This document shows positions 15,256 through 20,335 of a stretch of 20,891 nt of DNA, piece by piece. Made by a program: the position numbers and the translations under genes. The notes beneath the pieces are model-generated. The model did no database searches. It was not told the DNA's origin and saw only the letters and a list, made by a program, of their open reading frames with translations. Source of the stretch: a virus; IMG/VR virus record IMGVR_UViG_3300021379_000102, positions 1 through 20,891 of that record; one strand, 5' to 3'. Every line of letters begins with the position of its first letter. Positions within the stretch are counted from its first letter, which is position 1.

Positions 15256-15859
15256 CAGCAGTAGCTTCTGTATCGTTATCATTAAAGATATCTGAGGTAT
15301 CATCTTTAGCTACAGCTTGAGATACAAACCCATCCTCTTCATCAAAGATAGAGTTAGCACCCTGATACTCAACGAGGTTAGTAACCTGCACACCTACCAT
15401 ACGAAGAGATACACCAGCCTGTTTGTTGGATGGCATATAGTATGGTGAAGGCTCAACAGCTACGATTACAGAAGAACCATTACCGATTAGAGTAGACTTA
15501 GTTAGTGGTGTCAGCTTTGAATCTACAACCACTGGCTTACGCTGCCAAGTACGACCTTCTTTGGTAGTACCTGAGGCTTTCATCTTAGCCTTGAAGAGTA
15601 CGTTACCTGTTTCGTTACCATCGTCATCGTACTCAGTTTCGTATGGTGTACGTGTGGACAGGGTAGCCTTAAGTTGTGGCTTCTCCTTGACAACCTTAGT
15701 AGAGTAGTCAGTTAATAGACTGTCTAGTTGTTCACACACGTGTGCTGCATCTGCTTCTGGAATAGAAACATTAATTGAATATACTCCTTCAGGATTGAAC
15801 TTAGTATCTGGTTCAAATACCTTTGCCCATGAAGCAGTGCCTTTTAATTTAAGTGCCAT
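15236..15859 (-). CDS. Single-stranded DNA-binding protein, T7 gp2.5-like (207 aa)
   Basis: The protein would coat single-stranded DNA at the fork and coordinate the polymerase and helicase. Identification rests on position (between RNAP and endonuclease I, as in T7), an oligonucleotide-fold-like beta-rich body (LKGTASWAKVFEPDTKF, then SVIVAVEPSPYYMPS and GVSLRMVGVQV), and an acidic tail ending DAEGDF with a terminal Phe, as in T7 gp2.5. The ATG at 15859 follows AGGAG at a seven-base spacing and is chosen over a TTG two codons upstream. The length is close to the 232 aa of T7 gp2.5. The 3' end overlaps the next gene by 20 bp. Confidence 0.85.
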   Translation of the reverse strand: MALKLKGTASWAKVFEPDTKFNPEGVYSINVSIPEADAAHVCEQLDSLLTDYSTKVVKEKPQLKATLSTRTPYETEYDDDGNETGNVLFKAKMKASGTTKEGRTWQRKPVVVDSKLTPLTKSTLIGNGSSVIVAVEPSPYYMPSNKQAGVSLRMVGVQVTNLVEYQGANSIFDEEDGFVSQAVAKDDTSDIFNDNDTEATADAEGDF

Positions 15860-15896
15860 TAGCAATCTCCTGTTAAACGCTTAGTGTTTATAAATT

Positions 15897-15917
15897 GGCT
15901 AGAGTGGTACTTTAGAA
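15897..15917 (-). promoter_or_regulatory. Predicted phage RNAP promoter for the replication genes
   Basis: In the 59-bp gap between the RNAP stop and the SSB start, the minus strand reads TTCTAAAGTACCACTCTAG. The stretch GTACCACTCTAG matches 9 of 12 bases of the SP6 promoter core GTGACACTATAG. The same 14-mer recurs before the virion genes (7143-7156). Position and orientation fit a middle-gene promoter read by the phage polymerase. Initiation is not demonstrated. Confidence 0.65.
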
Positions 15918-15918
15918 C

Positions 15919-17574
15919 TCAAGCAAAAAAGTACTGTGATTTCAGTATCTTATGTAAGTCTAAGTTACCTACGCTAGGTGTTTCAGGTACGTCATTTGTA
16001 CCTAAGGTTAGTATAGCATGGTCTCTCAACTCTGTCAAGACATCATGCTTCTCATACATATCAACAAACTCTTGCCTCAGTATGTCAGACATCATTGGCA
16101 TCAAGCTACTGTGTGTACCATAACTATCATGTACCATTGCATAGTCTACAATACCAAGAGCCTTACATCTGTTGACAGTCTTGGTCATGGCAGCAGCATC
16201 AAGACTGTGAATAAAGTTAGGACTGCTACCTAAACCAGTACGTCTTCTATTCACACTGCCCTCAATGTCTTGAAGGTAAGACATCTTGAGTATGCTACCA
16301 TTGATATGGGTCTTGATACGCTTAGCTTCTGTATCTTTATAATCCTGTAGGACTAGCCATCCTGTAGGTGTGACCCATTCCATGTGTGTGGTGTGCTGAG
16401 AATACACATCACCTACATCCTTAATATAATCCATTACCTTTCTTGCTGATTGAATAACATCAGAGATGGCAGACCATACGTGTACTGATATATAGTTACT
16501 AGCTCTGAACCCACCATCTCCAAAGATATCCTTTGCCCCATCCTCTATCTTCTCAGTGATAGCCTCAAGTATGTAGTCCCGACAGGCGTGGCGTGTACCT
16601 GAGTATGGTACAATCATAACAGGACGCTTGGTTATCTTCCTATCAATACCAAACTCAAGACACTTATCACGCAACTCAGGGTCAGTAGTATCCTCAGATA
16701 TTAATCTCTTGGTAGCTTCGGCTACCTCAGTGTAGATATCCTGAGGTACATCAGATGGTATCAGGTTGGTAGCCCTGCCACCACGCTCATCCCTAAGGAT
16801 GGCAGAGAGATGCTGTAGTCCATTGCAACTACCATCAGCAGAGACAGGCAGGTGGGATTGAAAACCCCAGCCATCCTTCATCAAGCCTGACATCTCAAAG
16901 CACCAAGCTAGAAACTGGTATGGCTTGTCTGCCTCAGTCCATATCAAAGCTTCGTATGGATTGGACACAACCCTATGCGCCCACATCTCAGCGAACTCCC
17001 AAGCCCAATGCTCTCTGTTATCTAGAGATACCTTGTCGTTACCATACAGGTTAGCACCATGTATGCACAACCACCTAGCATCATCCCAATTATTGATGGG
17101 CATTGGCTTAGCAAATTCTAGTAGAGCCTTGCTCCAATCGGCAGACTGAGGAGAGAGGAAGGTAGCTGACGCATACTTTCTACCACGAAAGTCGTTCTGC
17201 CATACGTAGTACAAGTCATCATGCTTGGCATACGATGCAGCTACTTGAAGTGTGCGTTCCACTTGGATACGCTTACTCACACTCTTAGCATTGAAGGAGT
17301 AGATTTGATTACGAGAGCGTGACCACTTCTTAAACTCTTCCTTCTCAGCCTCAGTCATCTCACTAGGGTCTTTATCAAAGGGGTAGCTAGGCAGAGGTAA
17401 ATCATCTCTGGCTGGTAGCTTACCCCATGACTGACCACTATCCCATAGGTGTCGCAGTGTAGACAGTACGTTCTTATTGATACGCCATGCTGTATGCTGT
17501 AGTGCATTAAGACAAGCGTACTCCTGTGATAGGTCACAGTCTTCTAGTCTAGCTAGGTGTGTACTTAAACTCAT
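15919..17574 (-). CDS. T7-like RNA polymerase, C-terminal catalytic fragment (551 aa)
   Basis: This ORF holds the thumb, palm and fingers of a T7-type RNA polymerase. Alignable landmarks are LQHTAWRINKNVL (T7 AQNTAWKINKKVL), SADGSCNGLQH with Asp247 (T7 Asp537), ITKRPVMIVPYSGT with Arg312, Lys316 and Tyr324 (T7 Arg627, Lys631, Tyr639), and VHDSYGT with His482 and Asp483 (T7 His811, Asp812). The C-terminus YFFA matches the essential T7 FAFA foot, so the 3' end is complete. All catalytic residues are present; the residue after the palm Tyr is Ser rather than the T7 Gly640. Its ATG overlaps the stop of the N-terminal ORF, and a GAGG lies five bases before it, which suggests coupled reinitiation. 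Together the two parts (807 aa) approach the 883 aa of T7 RNAP. The enzyme should transcribe the replication and virion genes. Confidence 0.93.
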   Translation of the reverse strand: MSLSTHLARLEDCDLSQEYACLNALQHTAWRINKNVLSTLRHLWDSGQSWGKLPARDDLPLPSYPFDKDPSEMTEAEKEEFKKWSRSRNQIYSFNAKSVSKRIQVERTLQVAASYAKHDDLYYVWQNDFRGRKYASATFLSPQSADWSKALLEFAKPMPINNWDDARWLCIHGANLYGNDKVSLDNREHWAWEFAEMWAHRVVSNPYEALIWTEADKPYQFLAWCFEMSGLMKDGWGFQSHLPVSADGSCNGLQHLSAILRDERGGRATNLIPSDVPQDIYTEVAEATKRLISEDTTDPELRDKCLEFGIDRKITKRPVMIVPYSGTRHACRDYILEAITEKIEDGAKDIFGDGGFRASNYISVHVWSAISDVIQSARKVMDYIKDVGDVYSQHTTHMEWVTPTGWLVLQDYKDTEAKRIKTHINGSILKMSYLQDIEGSVNRRRTGLGSSPNFIHSLDAAAMTKTVNRCKALGIVDYAMVHDSYGTHSSLMPMMSDILRQEFVDMYEKHDVLTELRDHAILTLGTNDVPETPSVGNLDLHKILKSQYFFA

Positions 17575-18341
17575 TTGCGCCTCACTATTGGTAAGTCATT
17601 CATTATATCACTGTGGTATCCACCACCTGTAACTGTTGTCCAGTCCTTAGGTACTATAACACATGGAGAGTACTTAGGTCTAGCTAATTCTGCGTGTTCA
17701 TTGAAAGCTTTAATCCATCCTTCTGTTTCTGGTGTAGCTGCAACATGATTGATAGTCTTGTTACGTCTGACTGCTCTCTCTTGTATCCTGACAATGCCAG
17801 TTTGTACAATGATAATATCCACCATGCGTACACCAACGTGCAGTCTCTCATTCTTAGCCCACTTATTATCGTGTCCATCCTTGTTCATCTTGTGGGTAAG
17901 ACCAAACCTTCTGGCTGAGTAGCCCTTCTCATTAGCTTTCTTAATTGTATTCTTAGCTGTCTCTCCCTCTGCCTCAATCCACTTGTCCAGTCTGTCCTGT
18001 AGTTCAATCGCACCCCCGATAGCTCTGGCTACTTTGATTAGTGCGTTGTTCTTACTGATGCTATCAACCATAGTAACAACTGCTAGGTACGCTACCTGCT
18101 CAGCATCCATGTGCTTTATCTTGCTGTAGGTAATATCCCTGTTAGACTTTGGGTTCTGTTGTATGTCTCTGATACCTTCAGCAACAGCCTCAACAACTCT
18201 GGATATAATAACCCTACCATGTAGCGTATGTGATTCCTTTCCAGATGTAATAGCTTGGTCTTTGGTCTTGCGAAATCTCTCAATCCCACCAGTCACCATC
18301 TCTTGTTCTAACTGTATTTGTTTTTCTAAAGTACCACTCAT
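17571..18341 (-). CDS. T7-like RNA polymerase, N-terminal fragment (256 aa)
   Basis: This is the N-terminal promoter-binding part of a single-subunit DNA-directed RNA polymerase. It matches T7 RNAP from about residue 40 to 303: compare E-R-L-H-V-G-V-R with the T7 HVGVR block, and SPCVIVPKDWTTVTGGGY with T7 QPCVVPPKPWTGITGGGY. The ORF ends ...PIVRRK-stop. In T7 the chain continues from LALVRTHSKK into the thumb. The stop TGA overlaps the ATG of the following ORF (ATGA), which supplies the rest of the enzyme. A G-rich stretch precedes the ATG as a weak Shine-Dalgarno. On its own this fragment has no catalytic residues, so it should work only with the downstream ORF product. A single missing A in the CGC-AAA-TGA context would also produce exactly this split (see findings). 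Confidence 0.85.
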   Translation of the reverse strand: MSGTLEKQIQLEQEMVTGGIERFRKTKDQAITSGKESHTLHGRVIISRVVEAVAEGIRDIQQNPKSNRDITYSKIKHMDAEQVAYLAVVTMVDSISKNNALIKVARAIGGAIELQDRLDKWIEAEGETAKNTIKKANEKGYSARRFGLTHKMNKDGHDNKWAKNERLHVGVRMVDIIIVQTGIVRIQERAVRRNKTINHVAATPETEGWIKAFNEHAELARPKYSPCVIVPKDWTTVTGGGYHSDIMNDLPIVRRK

Positions 18342-18345
18342 ACAG
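18324..18345 (+). promoter_or_regulatory. Inverted copy of the phage promoter-like motif at the RNAP start codon
   Basis: On the plus strand TTCTAAAGTACCACTC (18324-18339) is identical over 16 bases to the motif after the RNAP gene, but it points the opposite way. It overlaps codons 1-6 of the RNAP N-terminal ORF. If it works as a promoter, it would start antisense RNA toward higher coordinates, across the membrane-protein and zinc-ribbon genes. The identity is directly visible; the activity is inference. Confidence 0.45.
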
Positions 18346-18353
18346 AGACCCCC

Positions 18354-18518
18354 CTAAGATATACCTATAGTAATAGACCCTATGCTACAGGTTAATACAA
18401 GAATAGTAAAGCCTACTATGAACATACTAGAGTATTCATCTTCTCTGTTCGTACTAAAAGCTACTATACTCAGTACTAGTAATGTAATCATAGCAGTCCA
18501 CATGATTATATCAATCAT
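18354..18518 (-). CDS. Small membrane protein, two predicted transmembrane helices, 54 aa
   Basis: This short ORF fills what would otherwise be a 176-bp gap. Its ATG overlaps the zinc-ribbon stop by one base (TGATG) and its stop lies 12 bp before the RNA polymerase ATG. Residues about 3-22 are hydrophobic (IIMWTAMITLLVLSIVAFS), followed by a charged loop (TNREDEYSS), then a second hydrophobic stretch of about 20 residues. This is a helical hairpin with a short acidic turn. Function unknown: it could be a host-membrane effector or a holin-like protein, but it is far from any lysis cassette and no endolysin is visible. The coupling on its 5' side supports translation. Confidence 0.6.
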   Translation of the reverse strand: MIDIIMWTAMITLLVLSIVAFSTNREDEYSSMFIVGFTILVLTCSIGSITIGIS

Positions 18519-18706
18519 CAATACTCATCTCCATACACTTCAGCCATGTACTGTTGCTGTCTAGTTATTACCTCTGATGGTGCAGCATCAGCAGTCCACT
18601 CAGCATAGCAGTTATGACAGTAACATTCAACCTTGTCATCTACACCATACAACTTCTCAGCCTCACCTGAGTTACAGTATGGACATCTAGTGTATCCCAA
18701 ACTCAT
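18518..18706 (-). CDS. Zinc-ribbon protein, 62 aa
   Basis: Four cysteines in two pairs (CPYC near residue 8 and CHNC near residue 30, with an extra Cys just before the second pair) form a compact zinc ribbon: a Tyr/Gly-rich start, then EKLYGVDDKVECYCHNCYAEW. The fold usually binds nucleic acid or RNA polymerase. It resembles the zinc-binding N-terminus of phage primases, but no primase domain follows. A strong Shine-Dalgarno (AAGGAG) sits seven bases before the ATG. It lies two genes ahead of the phage RNA polymerase, so a role in early transcription control is possible but is inference. The stop overlaps the next ATG (TGATG). Confidence 0.7.
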   Translation of the reverse strand: MSLGYTRCPYCNSGEAEKLYGVDDKVECYCHNCYAEWTADAAPSEVITRQQQYMAEVYGDEY

Positions 18707-18872
18707 TCCATTGCTCCTTAGTTCTCATCTTGTTTCCATCCTCATACCCATGCTTGTACTTGATATGGTACTGAGGTTGCTTGTCCTTGTTGTACTCATT
18801 GATGTACCCAATACCATGATAGGCATTGTGGTATCCCATTACATACGCATCATCATACTTATTCCTAGTCAT
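18687..18872 (-). CDS. Hypothetical Tyr/Gly/Lys-rich protein, 61 aa
   Basis: The ATG at 18872 forms an ATGA overlap with the upstream stop, so it is preferred to the GTG-type extension at 18890. The product has two similar halves built on a Y-x-x-G-Y spacing (AYVMGYHNAYHGIGY and YHIKYKHGYEDGNK), which suggests an internal duplication. Unknown function. The last 20 bp overlap the start of the zinc-ribbon gene and include its Shine-Dalgarno. Confidence 0.6.
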   Translation of the reverse strand: MTRNKYDDAYVMGYHNAYHGIGYINEYNKDKQPQYHIKYKHGYEDGNKMRTKEQWNEFGIH

Positions 18873-19357
18873 ACTGTCTCCTTCCACCACGTTGGTGTAT
18901 CACTGTAGTTCCAGACTGCAAACTCAGACTTCTCGCCTATGTAGTATGCACGATAGGCATCTACTGAACAGTCAGTCTTGTATTGGTCAGGCATACACTG
19001 TGGTGGTTGAGTGAAGCCTTCGTCTGGTATATTCTCTGGTAGTATTCCAAGACTGTCAAGTAATCTCATGGTCTTGTGTAGCTTACCATATCTTAGTGTG
19101 TAATTCTTACACAGATAGAACAGCAAGTCAAGTGTCCACTTGTAATGGTCAGCACTAGCACGTACCCATACAGTAGATGGATGGTTCTTGTGTGTACATT
19201 TGTACAGACCTACGTAGTCTGCCCACTCATCACCATCTAGTACCCTGTGTGCAGTACTGAGTAACTGTGCTGTCTCAAGTATCATCTTTACTACGTGCTT
19301 GTCGCAGTGCATCTCTGCTGCTTCCTCTGGTATCTTGCTCAGATAAAATATGTTCAT
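18869..19357 (-). CDS. Conserved phage protein, 162 aa, possibly related to pyrimidine-dimer glycosylases
   Basis: Starts MNIFYLSKIPEEAAEMHCDKH and ends TPTWWKETV. The block CDKHVVKMILETAQLLSTAHR, a following THKNHPSTVWVR, and CMPDQYK form the signature of a widespread marine-phage protein usually annotated as hypothetical. Some relatives are linked to the T4 endonuclease V type of pyrimidine-dimer DNA glycosylase; the closing P-T-W-W resembles the P-T-W of the T4 enzyme. I treat that link as weak. If correct, it would repair UV damage in phage DNA, which fits a surface-water virus. A Shine-Dalgarno (GAGGGA) precedes the ATG. The stop overlaps the next start (ATGA), so the next gene is probably translationally coupled. 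Confidence 0.8.
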   Translation of the reverse strand: MNIFYLSKIPEEAAEMHCDKHVVKMILETAQLLSTAHRVLDGDEWADYVGLYKCTHKNHPSTVWVRASADHYKWTLDLLFYLCKNYTLRYGKLHKTMRLLDSLGILPENIPDEGFTQPPQCMPDQYKTDCSVDAYRAYYIGEKSEFAVWNYSDTPTWWKETV

Positions 19358-19457
19358 GCCTGTCCCTCTTCCTGTTGTACTTCTTCTTATCTGGTACGTA
19401 CTGTGTCCTACGTCTGCTCTGTAGCAGTGCCTTTGCTACTGGATTTATCTTTGACAT
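19275..19457 (-). CDS. Small basic phage protein (KKKYNRKR type), 60 aa
   Basis: I chose the ATG at 19457 rather than the in-frame ATG at 19481 because a strong Shine-Dalgarno (GAGGAG, 7 bases away) precedes it. The product begins MSKINPVAKALLQSRRR and contains KKKYNRKR. This resembles a small basic protein seen repeatedly in T7-like and related podophages (from memory of the family style, not a search). The function is unknown; the charge suggests nucleic-acid contact. It overlaps the gene before by 50 bp and the gene after by 83 bp, and the last 25 or so residues, in the overlap, look less constrained. Coding in two frames here is plausible but unproven. Confidence 0.6.
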   Translation of the reverse strand: MSKINPVAKALLQSRRRTQYVPDKKKYNRKRDRHEHILSEQDTRGSSRDALRQARSKDDT

Positions 19458-19614
19458 TGAATAACTCCTCAGGATATCCATCCTTTAATACACCTGCCCT
19501 GCGATACAGACCAGCTATGAATAATAGGTAGTCATCTTGGTCAGCTATTACGTGCAAGTCAAACTCAGCCATGAGTATGTACTCATCTATAGTTATATCA
19601 CTTGTTGTTGTCAT
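19408..19614 (-). CDS. Hypothetical protein, 68 aa
   Basis: An in-frame TTG lies two codons upstream (19620), but the ATG at 19614 is the simpler start and leaves a 17-bp overlap with the upstream gene. The N-terminal two thirds are acidic and hydrophobic (IDEYILMAEFDLHVIADQDDYLLFIAGLYRRAG). The tail is Lys/Ser/Thr-rich. No domain recognised. It overlaps the next gene by 50 bp in a different frame, so one of the two termini may be shorter in reality. Confidence 0.5.
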   Translation of the reverse strand: MTTTSDITIDEYILMAEFDLHVIADQDDYLLFIAGLYRRAGVLKDGYPEELFNVKDKSSSKGTATEQT

Positions 19615-19783
19615 TGTCAACTACTATCCTTATCTCTGGTTCAAACTCTACCTCATATTCTAACACAGCTACTACATACTGGTCAACTATATCATTCTGA
19701 TGGTACTCTAGCTGTGCTGGATAATACTCTCCACCTATATACACTACCATGTTACTGCTGTCAAGTTCTATTTGCTTGGTCAT
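19598..19783 (-). CDS. Hypothetical protein, 61 aa
   Basis: ATG at 19783 overlaps the preceding stop by one base (TAATG). The product is short, acidic and mostly beta-like (NMVVYIGGEYYPAQLEYHQND, then EYEVEFEPEIRIVVDND). No family recognised. Its 3' end overlaps the next gene by 17 bp, in keeping with the compact early region. Confidence 0.55.
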   Translation of the reverse strand: MTKQIELDSSNMVVYIGGEYYPAQLEYHQNDIVDQYVVAVLEYEVEFEPEIRIVVDNDNNK

Positions 19784-20109
19784 TAGTCCATCCTTGTTAC
19801 AAAGTGTCCATCGTCTGTTGGTATTGCTACCATAGCATAGGGATAGAAGTACACTGTACCCTTGTGTGTTTCCATCTTACCTACAAAAGGTAGGTCTGAA
19901 TCTTCTTCAAACTCTGATTTGTATGTACCATCATCCATGACAGTACCATTGAATTGGTATAGTCCCCACCCATACGCTTCCTCAAGAAAGTTCTTTAGGT
20001 CTACACACTTACATAGTATAGCTTCAGCTACCCAATGTGGTAGTACTCCTAATGATTCCTTAAGGTCATTCAAGGATGCGTCATAGTCTTTGTCATTTAA
20101 TACTAGCAT
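19783..20109 (-). CDS. Hypothetical protein, 108 aa
   Basis: ATG start at 20109, three bases after the upstream stop. The stop overlaps the next start in a TAATG arrangement, which suggests translational coupling. The protein looks soluble and acidic, with a predicted helical N-terminal half (NDLKESLGVL, EAILCKCVDLKNFLEE) and an aromatic beta-rich C-terminal half (KGTVYFYPYAMVAIP). Two closely spaced cysteines (CKC) are present but no complete zinc site. I do not recognise a domain. It belongs to the early-region block of small genes. Confidence 0.65.
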   Translation of the reverse strand: MLVLNDKDYDASLNDLKESLGVLPHWVAEAILCKCVDLKNFLEEAYGWGLYQFNGTVMDDGTYKSEFEEDSDLPFVGKMETHKGTVYFYPYAMVAIPTDDGHFVTRMD

Positions 20110-20112
20110 TAG

Positions 20113-20334
20113 TTATACTCCTACTAATTCTTTTAGTTTATCTTTAGCTTTTTGTAAAGAGAAAAAGCTGCCATGTAGTCTATAGGTATAGTCTTTCATT
20201 ACTTCCCATACCATATACTCAGTCTTACCTAGTCTATTTACTTGTATATGTACATGACTAAACTCATTACATTCTATCATGTCATCTTCTAACATTGGCT
20301 CTTCTGCTTCTACTAATTTGAAAGTTAGTACCAT
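20113..20334 (-). CDS. Hypothetical protein, 73 aa
   Basis: A small ORF starting with ATG one base after the stop of the methyltransferase-like gene and ending three bases before the next ATG. The product mixes an acidic N-terminal half (EAEEPMLEDDMIECNEF) with an aromatic middle and a basic helical tail (QKAKDKLKELVGV). I do not recognise the family. The tight packing in a co-directional early gene cluster is the main reason to believe it is translated. No membrane segment or signal peptide is visible. Confidence 0.6.
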   Translation of the reverse strand: MVLTFKLVEAEEPMLEDDMIECNEFSHVHIQVNRLGKTEYMVWEVMKDYTYRLHGSFFSLQKAKDKLKELVGV

Positions 20335-20335
20335 T

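Noticed and set aside
15255-15303. Upstream ATG for endonuclease I (MIPQISLMITIQ...)
   Set aside because: The extra 16 residues have no counterpart in the family and would overlap SSB by 68 bp; MPKGTFEER at 15255 is the natural start.
17571-17598. Programmed -1 frameshift joining the two RNAP ORFs
   Set aside because: The overlap window is only about 24 bases and holds no X-XXY-YYZ heptamer; slipping on CGC-AAA-TGA would mispair the first base. GAGG at a five-base spacing before the ATG fits reinitiation better. Not excluded, only less likely.
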